A stretch of DNA of 64,000 nucleotides from Chryseobacterium sp. FP211-J200 (GTDB taxonomy: Bacteria; Bacteroidota; Bacteroidia; Flavobacteriales; Weeksellaceae). Under the pieces are notes generated by a model. The model did not search any database, was not told the origin of the DNA, and saw nothing but the letters and a program-made list of their open reading frames with translations. Each line of letters opens with the position of its first letter. Position 1 is the first letter of the stretch. Location of the stretch: assembly GCF_001643375.1 (NCBI RefSeq), contig NZ_LSHB01000009.1, positions 1 through 64,000 of the forward strand, read 5' to 3'. Positions 35,074 through 44,024 of the stretch are shown piece after piece. Made by a program: the position numbers and the translations under genes.

Positions 35074-36021
35074 TTAACTGTTTTTGAATAATTGAAATCT
35101 ATAATTTAGTAGATCTTTATATATCATTTTGTTTTCCTGCATGAGGAAAGATATATCAATCAAATCCATCATCTTTTTTTCAGCCTTTATAAACCTATTG
35201 AAAATGTTTGCAATTTGTTTGTCAGACAATCCGAATTTTAATCCTAAGTTAATGAAATCAGCTTTTGTCAATCTACTTTTCTTTCCTCCGATCGTCAATG
35301 CTGTTTCTTCTTTATCTTCCGGTAAATGAAGCTGGACATTCAGCAGATCATAAGCAGGTGAAAACACCCAATTTTCACCTTGTAAGATCATAGAGAAATT
35401 CTTCAGGTGCATATCATTATTCCCTGTGATATAACTGAAAATAACCACTTCATAAAGTCGTAAAACATCAAGTAAAGTATTAGAAGAATACTCATTCACA
35501 GCTTTGCCAACTTTCTCCATGGAACTTTTATACTTGTCAGATGCCTCCGTTATCTGAAACATATCCAACATATGTATTTTCCCGTTAGATGCTGTTCTGT
35601 CAATTCTTTTTGTGATGTACGAAAGCTCTCCCGATTTTAATCTTATCAGTGAAGACACCACGGTCTGAATTCTTGATAACTCTGCCAACCGCATTGTCAG
35701 ATGTTCGTTTTCCGGCATTTGAGGGAAAGCCATATTCTGAGGTTTCAGGATGTAATTACCTCCTAAAGCTTCCAGAACTGTCAACCTTCCCTTAGTCCCA
35801 TCTTCTAGTTTTTCTTTCGTGAAGTTTAAAGACAATTTTGGTTGGACGCCTGGTACCGAAATAGATGTTTCTATAACCTCCTTAGCTAAAATTTCCATTT
35901 CGCTTAAAGAATAGTTAAGCACTGGAGCTGTAGCGGTTCCGAAAATTATCTTACTGCATTTCGGATGAAAGTCAACTTCATTGTCTTTCAACAGTTGATA
36001 ACAAAAAAGACACTTATTCAT
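35074..36021 (-). CDS. HipA/HipT-like serine-threonine kinase toxin
   Basis: A 315-residue HipA-family kinase that lacks the N-subdomain 1. The glycine-rich loop carries a Ser-Ile-Ser motif, TSISVPGVQPK (residues 52-62), as described for HipT of the HipBST systems. The catalytic loop reads GNNDMHLKNFS and the metal-binding part SPAYDLLNV. At the extreme N terminus there is a Cys4-Cys7-His19-Cys22 set that could bind zinc, an uncommon addition. HipA/HipT toxins phosphorylate aminoacyl-tRNA synthetases and halt translation. The gene overlaps the HipS-like gene by 8 bp and is third in the operon. Confidence 0.88.
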   Translation of the reverse strand: MNKCLFCYQLLKDNEVDFHPKCSKIIFGTATAPVLNYSLSEMEILAKEVIETSISVPGVQPKLSLNFTKEKLEDGTKGRLTVLEALGGNYILKPQNMAFPQMPENEHLTMRLAELSRIQTVVSSLIRLKSGELSYITKRIDRTASNGKIHMLDMFQITEASDKYKSSMEKVGKAVNEYSSNTLLDVLRLYEVVIFSYITGNNDMHLKNFSMILQGENWVFSPAYDLLNVQLHLPEDKEETALTIGGKKSRLTKADFINLGLKFGLSDKQIANIFNRFIKAEKKMMDLIDISFLMQENKMIYKDLLNYRFQLFKNS

Positions 36022-36349
36022 CTGTAGATAGATCTAAAGGTTCAACACTGACCGCTCCTATACAGTTTTTACAGCAAGCTAAAAGCAAGCCCATACGGTC
36101 GTTTTTATTGATTTTCCAGTTATCTGACGCAATGTCCAATAGCCAGCCTTCTGGAATCAACCCTTCAAAAAAAGGAAATAATCTTCTGTCCCTGTAAATA
36201 TTGTCCTTTACAGGCATAGAAAATGTAAGGAATTGTGTTGGATATTCTTCAATATAAGAGGGCTGATATGCGAATGTATATTCACCATCATCAGTTTCTG
36301 AAACGATTCCTGCAAAAATATCTTTATAAAAAACCTTGCCCTGTCTCAT
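36014..36349 (-). CDS. HipS-like protein (stand-alone HipA N-terminal subdomain)
   Basis: A 111-residue protein equal to the N-subdomain 1 of HipA: FYKDIFAGIVSETDDGEYTF, then LTFSMPVKDN and RRLFPFFEGLIPEGWLLD. In E. coli HipBST a protein of this kind, HipS, acts as the antitoxin of the HipT kinase. Here it is the middle gene between HipB-like and HipT-like genes, overlapping both (4 and 8 bp). I infer the same division of work. Confidence 0.88.
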   Translation of the reverse strand: MRQGKVFYKDIFAGIVSETDDGEYTFAYQPSYIEEYPTQFLTFSMPVKDNIYRDRRLFPFFEGLIPEGWLLDIASDNWKINKNDRMGLLLACCKNCIGAVSVEPLDLSTDE

Positions 36350-36558
36350 TCTTCAACTTCTTTATTATTCATTGGTATAAGTTTACTACCAAACATCAGA
36401 AGCACCTGATTCACCTTTGCTAAACTCAGATTATCTTTTCCCTGTTCTATTTTACGAACTACTGTAAGTGCAACGCCAGTTCTATCAGCAAATTCCTCTT
36501 GTGTCAAATTTGCTTCTTTGCGTTTTTTCTTTACAAAATTTGAAAGATTGGTATACAT
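36346..36558 (-). CDS. HipB-like DNA-binding protein
   Basis: A 70-residue XRE-type HTH protein: KKRKEANLTQEEFADRTGVA, then LTVVRKIEQGKDNLSLAKVN with QVLLMFG. It is the first gene of the three-gene toxin-antitoxin operon and overlaps the next by 4 bp. HipB proteins repress the operon by binding palindromes upstream; a fitting inverted repeat lies at 36613-36648. Confidence 0.88.
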   Translation of the reverse strand: MYTNLSNFVKKKRKEANLTQEEFADRTGVALTVVRKIEQGKDNLSLAKVNQVLLMFGSKLIPMNNKEVEE

Positions 36559-36612
36559 AGCTATATGCTTTTACATCGATTATTAAGTAAAGTTATAAAA
36601 ATATATGCAAAT

Positions 36613-36648
36613 AGATATAAAAATGAAAAATAAAGTATTATTATATCT
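36613..36648. promoter_or_regulatory. Inverted repeat upstream of the HipB-like gene
   Basis: AGATATAA (36613-36620) and TTATATCT (36641-36648) form a perfect 8-bp inverted repeat about 55-90 bp upstream of the HipB-like start. It is a candidate operator for autorepression. The AT-rich context raises the chance of coincidence. Confidence 0.45.
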
Positions 36649-36731
36649 AAATACATATAACAATACCTACATATGTGTTACTATTTATTGCGATGAACAA
36701 GAAATGAAATTCATTTTTATGCAATTAAATT

Positions 36732-37871
36732 TCAAAACTCAATATTTAGTTCCGGGATAATCTCAGCAGCTTCTTTCATTTTGCTATCCACGATTTTAGC
36801 ATAAATCTGCGTAGTTCTCAATTCTCTATGTCCTAGTCTTTTGGAAACTGTGTAAATGTCAGCACCATTTTCCAGAAGTAGGACAGCATTCGTATGTCGA
36901 GCTGAATGAAAAGTAATATGTTTCGGAACCGCAGCACGATTGCACCAGCGGATAATTTCAGTATTGTAGGTCATTCCATATTTTAACCCTTTGAAAACTC
37001 TTTCTTGCGGATCTTGTCTTTCACCCAACAATTCTCTGGCTTGTTTTGAAATATATAGATATTCTACACCTTCTGTTTTTTCTTGTCGGAAATTGACTCT
37101 GGAAATATCACCTTCATCACGGACTTCTTTCCAAATCAAAGTATTGATATCTGACCAACGTAATCCTGATAAACACGAAAAAAGAAAAGCTTTTTTCAAA
37201 ACCGGATATTTACATTCCGCTTTTGCTAATCGTTGTAGTTCATCAAAAATAAGATATTCTCTTTGGCTTTCAGCCTGCTCAAATGATTTTATTTTTGCTG
37301 CATAATTTATGGTCAAATATCCATTATCGAAAGCATTTCGAAGTGCAGCTTTAAACTTGTTGAAATAAGAATATTTGGAGTTCTGAGAAAGAGGTAAATC
37401 ACTCTTACTGATTGCATCCTTTTCAAAGTATTTCCGAACTTTTTTAATGAAATATTCATCAATTTCCTCAAAAGTTAAATTCTTTGGAACTACTTTTTTC
37501 AAATGCTGGTAAGTAGAGAACCAATTACCATAATTATTTGACGAATCGAGCGTTCGTTTTTCCTCAGCAAGATCAGCGAAGAAATTTAAAAATACCCGTT
37601 TAGCTTTCGCAGTATTTTTCAACTCAAATCTTCCTTGCGCAAATTCAGCTTTTCGAATTGCAATAACATTTTCTGCAAATTCCAAAGCTTCTTTATTTTC
37701 TTTTTTTTCTTTGGCAGTTTTTGGATCTATAATTAGATAGGTGTCTAAGTTCTCAAAATTTCTCAGATGCTTTCTTTTTCCGTTATCAGTAATTTCAGAA
37801 CCACGGTAAAACTCGATTGACAGACTGATCCTTCCGTCCTTTAATTTTCTTTGACTAAGTGATATTTTCAT
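36732..37871 (-). CDS. Tyrosine recombinase (integrase) of the mnmE-proximal element
   Basis: A 379-residue tyrosine recombinase with a full catalytic set: Arg in LSGLRWSD, HSARHTNAV, and LGHRELRTTQIYAKI ending in the nucleophile Tyr. Unlike the IntDOT-like enzyme at 9509, the first Arg is present. It has the phage_int_SAM-like middle and an N-terminal Arm-DNA-bind region. It is the last gene before mnmE and is read away from it, as expected for an integrase at one end of its island. Repeated TTTGTACTAC motifs just upstream are probable binding sites. Confidence 0.92.
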   Translation of the reverse strand: MKISLSQRKLKDGRISLSIEFYRGSEITDNGKRKHLRNFENLDTYLIIDPKTAKEKKENKEALEFAENVIAIRKAEFAQGRFELKNTAKAKRVFLNFFADLAEEKRTLDSSNNYGNWFSTYQHLKKVVPKNLTFEEIDEYFIKKVRKYFEKDAISKSDLPLSQNSKYSYFNKFKAALRNAFDNGYLTINYAAKIKSFEQAESQREYLIFDELQRLAKAECKYPVLKKAFLFSCLSGLRWSDINTLIWKEVRDEGDISRVNFRQEKTEGVEYLYISKQARELLGERQDPQERVFKGLKYGMTYNTEIIRWCNRAAVPKHITFHSARHTNAVLLLENGADIYTVSKRLGHRELRTTQIYAKIVDSKMKEAAEIIPELNIEF

Positions 37872-37880
37872 AAATTCTGT

Positions 37881-37945
37881 TTTGTACTACTTTGTACTAC
37901 TTTTCACTATTTTCGAGGTATGAAGTAGTACAAAAGTGGTACAAA
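37881..37945. repeat. Inverted pair of TTTGTACTAC repeats upstream of the integrase
   Basis: Two tandem copies of TTTGTACTAC (37881-37900) are mirrored by the inverted copies GTAGTACAAA-like (37925-37934) and GTGGTACAAA (37936-37945), across a 20-bp spacer. The right arm has one inserted base and one change. They probably bind the integrase or its regulator and mark the island end near mnmE. Confidence 0.6.
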
Positions 37946-38038
37946 TATATAAATAAACACTAAAAAGAGAAAATAAAAACTATATAAATATCTGATAGTC
38001 AACTAAAAGAAAGAAAAAGAAATCAAAGAAAAGCTAAT

Positions 38039-39424
38039 TTATTTCCCGATACAAAATTTAGAAAAAATATTCCCCAGCACCTCATCGTTGCTGAATTCCC
38101 CAGAGATCTCACCAAGATATTCCAACGCATTGCGTAGTTCATAAGCCAATAGCTCGGTCGTGATTTGAGAACTTACAGCTTCTTCAACCTTTCTCACCGA
38201 GTCAAGTGATTTCTTCAAAGCTTCGAAGTGGCGTTGGTTGGTGATAATCACATTATTTTCTTCGGATTTTAAATGCTCAACGAACGAGGACAACTCATTT
38301 TTGAGGTCCTGAATGTTTTGATTTTCGACAGCCGAAATTTTTATGAAATCAAAGTCAGATGTGATCTCTGTTCTAAATGCGGATTCCACAAGCTCATATT
38401 TTGTAGGTAGAACTTCGTCAATTTTCGTAGCACAGATGATCAGTTTTAGATCTTCTCTCAACAGCGGTTTTAGAATTTCAAAGTCTTCCGAAAAATCTTC
38501 CGTCGCCGCATCCGCCAAATAGATCAGAACGTCCGCAGAATCTACTTTTTCCTTTGCCTTTTTTACGCCAATTGCTTCTATCTCATCCACCGTTTCGCGC
38601 AATCCTGCCGTATCTATCAGTCGGAAAGCGTTGCCTTTGATGTGCAAAATTTCCTCGATCGTATCTCGCGTAGTTCCGGCAATATTGCTCACGATTGCCC
38701 TTTCTTCTTTCAAAAGCGCATTCAAAAGTGTGGATTTTCCAGCATTAGGCTTTCCGATGATGGCAACAGCTGTCCCATTTTTTATAGCGTTACCGTACTG
38801 GAAACTTTCGATGAGAGAACTTAATTTACCTTCGATCCTATTAAGCAATTGGTTGAGTGCTGTTCTATCTGCAAACTCTACATCTTCCTCAGCAAAATCC
38901 AATTCCAGTTCTATCAGAGATGTAAAATTCAAAAGGTCATTCCTAAGGATAGAGATCTCTTGAGATATCCCACCTTTCAGTTGATTCAGAGCCACTTTTC
39001 TGGATGCTTCATTATCAGAGGCGATCAGGTCTGCGATGGATTCAGCTTGCGAAAGGTCAATCCGTCCATTCATAAAGGCTCGCATCGTGAATTCTCCTGC
39101 TCTCGCCATTCTAGCACCATTTTGGATCAGAACTTCCAAGATCCTTTTGGCAATGTAAGGCGAACCGTGAAATGAGATCTCCACAGAATTTTCTGTCGTA
39201 AAGGTCTTCGGAGCATGGAAGACAGAGATCATCACCTCATCGATCACCTCACTCTCATCCTTTATGAAGCCGTAATGTACCGTATGAGAATCTACTTTTT
39301 CCAAGTTTTTTCCCTGGAATATCTTGCTTACAATTTCAAAAGATCGCTCTCCGGAAATCCTGATGATCCCGATAGCTCCTATTCCGTTTGCCGTGGCCAA
39401 TGCACAGATCGTGTCTTGATTCAT
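38039..39424 (-). CDS. mnmE: tRNA modification GTPase MnmE (TrmE)
   Basis: A 461-residue protein of normal family length. The N-terminal folate-binding domain begins DTICALATANGIGAIGIIR. The G domain has GKPNAGKSTLLNALL (G1), GTTRDTIEE (G2) and DTAGLRE (G3). The C terminus ends NIFSKFCIGK, with the catalytic Cys. With MnmG it forms the carboxymethylaminomethyl group on U34 of some tRNAs. It is a core chromosomal gene. The codons for FCIGK plus stop are the attachment site of SGI1-type islands in other bacteria, and here a mobile element lies directly downstream. Confidence 0.97.
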   Translation of the reverse strand: MNQDTICALATANGIGAIGIIRISGERSFEIVSKIFQGKNLEKVDSHTVHYGFIKDESEVIDEVMISVFHAPKTFTTENSVEISFHGSPYIAKRILEVLIQNGARMARAGEFTMRAFMNGRIDLSQAESIADLIASDNEASRKVALNQLKGGISQEISILRNDLLNFTSLIELELDFAEEDVEFADRTALNQLLNRIEGKLSSLIESFQYGNAIKNGTAVAIIGKPNAGKSTLLNALLKEERAIVSNIAGTTRDTIEEILHIKGNAFRLIDTAGLRETVDEIEAIGVKKAKEKVDSADVLIYLADAATEDFSEDFEILKPLLREDLKLIICATKIDEVLPTKYELVESAFRTEITSDFDFIKISAVENQNIQDLKNELSSFVEHLKSEENNVIITNQRHFEALKKSLDSVRKVEEAVSSQITTELLAYELRNALEYLGEISGEFSNDEVLGNIFSKFCIGK

Positions 39425-39875
39425 GTTACAAAGTTACGTGTTTTTCCGCATATTTTTCAGGAGCCGGGAACCTGCTGTCCACTATATCTTTTTTATTTTT
39501 TTTCACATTTGTCATCCTGAATAAAACCGAAGCACAAAAAAAATAAAAAAGGATGTCGTTACCATCAGGGCTATGGATTTTTCTGTAAAACAAGATTTTC
39601 AAATTGATTGACTGATATTTTAACTGTAAATGATTGTCTCAATGATTATAATTTATTCTGGAGCGATCATGATGATTTTTTTTGTCAATAGTTTGAAGTT
39701 TTTGATTTTTTTACTTGATTAAGAAAAGCTGCATATAGATTCCAGTGATACAACTTTTATCGTCTTATGTCTTAAATAATTTTGTAAATTAGTAATCATT
39801 TATACCTAATGGACCGTTAAAATCCAGTTAATATCATAGTGAAAAAAGTATTTGATCTAACCTCATCATACAAAT
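39425..39875. other. Intergenic region with a palindromic repeat element (39461-39577)
   Basis: No gene is seen. A two-armed repeat lies at 39461-39577: a left arm GAGCCGGGAACCTGC ... ATATCTTTTTT, an AT-rich spacer, and a right arm AAAAAAGGATGTCGTT ... CATCAGGGCT. The same arm pattern is found between kdpB and kdpC. The remaining 300 bp are AT-rich and probably hold the promoter of the gene at 39876. Confidence 0.5.
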
Positions 39876-40778
39876 ATGGCTCTCAAAAAATTTAATCTCA
39901 AAAACGCACAGGAATCAAAAAGTATTTTTATAGATAAAGCAAGTGATTATGAAGTAATAGATTTTAAAGCGATCGGCCATATTGAGGAATTGGGCTTCAG
40001 CAGTAAAAAAGATTACCATATCCCAGAGGATTTGGTTTTACTGAAGAATCTAAAAAGTCTTGGCGTGAATGACCATTGTCATCTCCCGTCGAATATTGAT
40101 CAGCTCAAATCCTTAGAAGAGCTTAATCTAAGCAATGAAGCGATTTACAATGTTCCCGATTCTATCAAGAATACGACGTCGATCACAGACCTGAAGATTG
40201 TCTTCGATCCTAAAGATAAAGAACCACAAGTTGCTCCTGATTGGATCTTTGATGTAAAAAACATCGAAACACTGAGCGCACCGGTCTGCAGATTTTCGGA
40301 GATCAAAATAAATAATGATAACGCCAACCAGTTGAAAGAAGTAGACCTCAGCTGTTCCCTGTCTGATTTGAAAATCTTTCCAGATCTGTCATCCTTAAAA
40401 AATGTAAAGAAGCTAAATCTGAGCGCCGAAACTGTGATGGGGCAAAAAATGCCTAATTATGAACTTTTTGGGCAAATGCTGGAGAGCATCAAGGATTTGG
40501 GTCAGATAGAAGAGTTGGATATTTCTTTTTGGAGAACCAAGAAAAAATCGGAAAGACTTGTGGTCAAAGATGGTAAAGTGTCAATTCCAGATGTTTTTGA
40601 TCATTTTCCCAATTTATTTAGACTTTCGATTGCAGACATGAAGATCGATTTTGTACCAGAATCTATCCTTGAACTTAAAAAATTAAGGGAACTTCAGATC
40701 CAAGGCAATAACTTCAGCAAAGAAGAAATAGCAAGGATCAAAAGCAGATTGACCAATTGTAGTATCCGAAATTATTAA
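39876..40778 (+). CDS. Leucine-rich-repeat protein
   Basis: A 300-residue cytoplasmic protein with a run of leucine-rich repeats (about 23-residue units such as LKSLEELNLSNEAIYNVPDS and LKNVKKLNLS, LRELQIQGN). There is no signal peptide, so it is not an exported adhesin. LRR proteins usually bind other proteins; partner and role are unknown. It stands alone on the plus strand between mnmE and a minus-strand gene. Confidence 0.75.
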   Translation: MALKKFNLKNAQESKSIFIDKASDYEVIDFKAIGHIEELGFSSKKDYHIPEDLVLLKNLKSLGVNDHCHLPSNIDQLKSLEELNLSNEAIYNVPDSIKNTTSITDLKIVFDPKDKEPQVAPDWIFDVKNIETLSAPVCRFSEIKINNDNANQLKEVDLSCSLSDLKIFPDLSSLKNVKKLNLSAETVMGQKMPNYELFGQMLESIKDLGQIEELDISFWRTKKKSERLVVKDGKVSIPDVFDHFPNLFRLSIADMKIDFVPESILELKKLRELQIQGNNFSKEEIARIKSRLTNCSIRNY

Positions 40779-40869
40779 TTCTGGATCTACATTAAAATTG
40801 ATGAAGATAGGAGTGGGATAGGAGTGGAGCCAAGTTATTTCCGAAGATTCACCTTCTTTATTTTCAAGG

Positions 40870-41070
40870 TCAAATTTTCTTCAAAGCAGAAGATTTGTGA
40901 ACAGCACTTTTACCGGTCTTCTCGCTCATGACCTCATATTGCGGGCTTTCTTCGGACGCTCTTCTTTGTCTGTTCATGAAGACAAAATCCTTGGTATGGA
41001 CATTTGTGATGATCCCGTGTGTTTCGCCAAACTGAAATCTCCATTTGACTTTATCTCCTTTTTTCAGCAT
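40870..41070 (-). CDS. DUF2945-type (hypervirulence-associated TUDOR-like) small protein
   Basis: A 66-residue basic protein with the family pattern KGDKVKWRFQFGETHGIITN, ... YEVMSEKTGKSAVHKSSALK. It has a small SH3/TUDOR-like barrel predicted in this family. Its function is unknown. It is a single gene, 92 bp from the convergent LRR gene. Confidence 0.8.
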   Translation of the reverse strand: MLKKGDKVKWRFQFGETHGIITNVHTKDFVFMNRQRRASEESPQYEVMSEKTGKSAVHKSSALKKI

Positions 41071-41193
41071 AATGTTTGTTCTTTTTGCAATTCAATTGTT
41101 ACGTATAAATATTCATCAGAGAAAACTTAGATCATATTTTATAACTTTAATAATTGAACTTCAATTTATTTGCCAAAGAGAGAGCAGTGTATT

Positions 41194-41961
41194 CTAAGTC
41201 ATTCGGCTGTTGATCTTCTTGATGTCTTCTTTGATCTCAACAAAAAGATTTTGGATGTTATGTTGGGAAAACTCCTCCGGTTCATATTCCTGAGTAGAGA
41301 TGCTACAGGCAAATTCCCAGATCTCCTTGATCTCGCTTAGCGGGATCTTGTAAGGTTCATAAAAATTATTGTCAGATTTTACGCAAATAGCAGTGGCTTC
41401 ATGAAACTGAAATCTTTTGTAGGTGATCCCATCATTGGTTGTGATGAAGATGTAGGTCTTGTCGGTCTTCAATTCAGAAAGGTCTTCTACATATTTTCCA
41501 ACGATATACGTTCCATCCTTATATGGTGGCATAGAATCGCCTTGTGCCGGGAAAGCGCGGTATTTTCCATTTCGGAGGAAAGGCAATGAGATGGTCTGGA
41601 GACTCTCTATATATTCGGGATCTGCGTAGCCATTCAGATAACCCATGGAGGCTTTTTGGGGGATGATCTCGATCTGGTTGTTCCCGGAAGCATCAACGGT
41701 AATTGGTACCAGGATCCTGTTGTCCGGCAGGTTGAGCATTTCTTCCAAAGGATATTTTCTGATGTCTACCGATACCAATAGATCGATGCTGATACCAAAA
41801 TATTTTGACAGTCTCAACAGGATCTCTATCGGTGGTTCAGAAGTGCCATCCTCATACTTGGCATATCTTACTCTGGTTATAAGTAATGCATCTGCAATTT
41901 TTTGCTGAGAGATCTTTTGCCTGGCTCTCAACAACTTGATGTTATCTGCTAATTTCGACAT
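41194..41961 (-). CDS. XRE-type regulator with S24/LexA-like peptidase domain
   Basis: I choose the ATG at 41961 (255 residues); the frame extends 14 codons upstream into the operator. The N-terminal HTH reads SQQKIADALLITRVRYAKYE. The C-terminal S24 domain has the catalytic Ser in FPAQGDSMPP and the Lys in ITYKRFQ. Such proteins are repressors that can self-cleave on DNA damage, though stable relatives exist; a clear Ala-Gly cleavage pair is not seen (the linker reads GYLNGYADPEY). A perfect 9-bp inverted repeat lies 10 bp upstream of the start. It is divergent from the patatin operon and may control it. Confidence 0.86.
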   Translation of the reverse strand: MSKLADNIKLLRARQKISQQKIADALLITRVRYAKYEDGTSEPPIEILLRLSKYFGISIDLLVSVDIRKYPLEEMLNLPDNRILVPITVDASGNNQIEIIPQKASMGYLNGYADPEYIESLQTISLPFLRNGKYRAFPAQGDSMPPYKDGTYIVGKYVEDLSELKTDKTYIFITTNDGITYKRFQFHEATAICVKSDNNFYEPYKIPLSEIKEIWEFACSISTQEYEPEEFSQHNIQNLFVEIKEDIKKINSRMT

Positions 41962-41970
41962 TGGTATGAA

Positions 41971-42003
41971 TTGTATCAACAAATATAATAAAAATTGATA
42001 CAA
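41971..42003. promoter_or_regulatory. Operator-like inverted repeat of the S24 regulator
   Basis: TTGTATCAA (41971-41979) and TTGATACAA (41995-42003) form a perfect 9-bp inverted repeat with a 15-bp spacer, ten bases from the chosen start codon. This is a natural site for autoregulation and also supports the shorter start. Confidence 0.65.
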
Positions 42004-42260
42004 ATGCTACTATATTTACATTGTAAAATTTTTTTACGCCAGAAAGAAACTCCGCATTTCTTCTTTGCTATCTTTTTATTGTCTTAAAACATTTCTCAAA
42101 ACATTACAGATATTTTAATAGAACTCATTTGACGTTATGCTTTGTTAAAGATGTACAGAGACGTTGAAATTAATTTCTAAATTTGAATGTAAGTATTGTA
42201 AAGACGAATAATCGAGAGTAGATATAAAGTTTTAAATTCCTTTTTTTGAAAAGAATAATT

Positions 42261-44018
42261 ATGGACAAAACATCAGAAGAAAAAATTCATATTGGTTTAG
42301 TATTGGCGGGCGCAGTAACAGCTGGAGCCTACACTGCCGGTGTCTTGGATTATCTTTTCAATACCTTATTTATTTGGGACGAGAAGTATAAAGAAGATCC
42401 GACCACTACACCCAAACCCAATGTGGTTATTGATATTTTCACAGGAGCATCTGCGGGAAGTATTGCTGCAGCGGTCGCACTCATAGGACTCGCTAAAGAT
42501 TCTTTGAAAGAAGTCATCGATCCATATTCCAAGGAAGCTTCTGATAATCTGTTGTTTGATACTTGGGTCAATTTCGGTTTGAAGTCTGAAGAGGAAATCA
42601 GCGAATATCTGTTCTCCGCTGCAGACCTGGAAGAAGGTAAATTGGACGCTCTGCTCAATGTCGAGTTTATGGACCATCTTATCGATAAGATCGTGATGAA
42701 GGCCAGATCGATCGAGGTCAATATATTGCCAACTTTCATCAATCCAAATCTGGATGTCCTTTTTACTTTGAGTAACTTGAAGGGAATTCCCATCGATTTG
42801 TACTTCGATTCTGACAAAAAAAGGGTAGCGCACACGATGTCCTACCACAAAGCATTTGCCTATTTCCAGAACAACAAACCTACAAGTGATGTGTCCAAAC
42901 TCGACCTGGATCTTGGTGATGAAAACTCTCTTCGATTCTTTCTAAAATGTGCCAGGGCAAGCGGTGCATTTCCAGTTGGTCTTAAAAGTATTTCTTTTAC
43001 CGGGATTCCCAAAGATTATATCAATGCCAACCTTAAACGTATTTTTGGTGAAGGCTTCAAATTCGTTCCCAGAGTAGAGGAGGAATACAGTTTCACTGCG
43101 GTAGACGGAGGAATGACCAACAATGAGCCAATAGCAGAAGCGTTGAATGTCATTGGAAAGGAGTTCAATAAAAATTATAAGCTGATCATGATCGATCCTT
43201 TCCCCAATTTCATACCCGAGAATCCATTTGCAACCAAGGATGTCAAAGAGGATCTGTTCCACATCATTCCACAACTGATATCCACGCTGAGACATCAGGC
43301 TTCTTTCAAAGAAAGGGATATCAGTGAGATGTTCGACGACAATACCGACAAAAATATGATCTGGCCGACACGCTATGATAAAAATAAAAAGCCACTGAAA
43401 AATACCATTGCATGTGGCGCATTGTCGGGTTTTTCGGGTTTCATCCATAAGTCGTTCAGGGTGCATGATTTTATGTTGGGGAGAAAGAACTGTCAAAGTT
43501 TTCTGCGTTATTATTTCCACCTCAATGAAGCGCAACATCCATCAGCTTCGGAATGGACCTCTTCCCTGAAAGATGCCTACGCCTTTGTCGATAGACACAC
43601 GGATGAGATCATGTTGCCTATTATTCCAGATTTCCGGATAGAATCTAAAAAGATTGAAAACAACAGGACTTATTTTGATCCTTACATCAATGAAGACAAT
43701 ACCAAAGGTCTGGTGTTTCCGTCCATCGATTATCAGAAAGACATTGTTCCCTTAGAAAAACTAATGAACAAAAGAGTGAAGGGAATTGTGGATATTGCCT
43801 ATGACCATCTAAGGAAAAAAGATGATGAGGCAACTGTACCAATTGTCAAAAAAAGGAATGAACTGGTTTTCATCAAAAATTTCAAGATCAGGTTGTGGAG
43901 AATCCTTGGTTATACTTTTATGAAAACCGTAGGAAACCGCTTCATTGCAAAAACCGTCTCGAATAAACTGACCAACATTCTAATCGAGGAGCTGTTCAAA
44001 TACAAACTTTTAAAATAA
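42261..44018 (+). CDS. Patatin-like phospholipase
   Basis: A 585-residue protein from the ATG at 42261. It has the patatin catalytic features: an oxyanion region LAGAVTAGAYTAG, the nucleophile elbow GASAG near residue 75 and the Asp of DGG (VDGGMTNNEP). There is no signal peptide, so it acts in the cytoplasm or at the inner membrane. It is longer than the usual 300-residue core, with a 250-residue C-terminal extension ending in a hydrophobic-basic stretch. A peptidoglycan amidase gene starts 6 bp after its stop, so both are in one operon with the unknown gene at 45136. Confidence 0.88.
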   Translation: MDKTSEEKIHIGLVLAGAVTAGAYTAGVLDYLFNTLFIWDEKYKEDPTTTPKPNVVIDIFTGASAGSIAAAVALIGLAKDSLKEVIDPYSKEASDNLLFDTWVNFGLKSEEEISEYLFSAADLEEGKLDALLNVEFMDHLIDKIVMKARSIEVNILPTFINPNLDVLFTLSNLKGIPIDLYFDSDKKRVAHTMSYHKAFAYFQNNKPTSDVSKLDLDLGDENSLRFFLKCARASGAFPVGLKSISFTGIPKDYINANLKRIFGEGFKFVPRVEEEYSFTAVDGGMTNNEPIAEALNVIGKEFNKNYKLIMIDPFPNFIPENPFATKDVKEDLFHIIPQLISTLRHQASFKERDISEMFDDNTDKNMIWPTRYDKNKKPLKNTIACGALSGFSGFIHKSFRVHDFMLGRKNCQSFLRYYFHLNEAQHPSASEWTSSLKDAYAFVDRHTDEIMLPIIPDFRIESKKIENNRTYFDPYINEDNTKGLVFPSIDYQKDIVPLEKLMNKRVKGIVDIAYDHLRKKDDEATVPIVKKRNELVFIKNFKIRLWRILGYTFMKTVGNRFIAKTVSNKLTNILIEELFKYKLLK

Positions 44019-44024
44019 AATGCC

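Noticed and set aside
42350-43538. Long minus-strand frames opposite the patatin gene
   Set aside because: They overlap a clear patatin catalytic domain and show no family motif.
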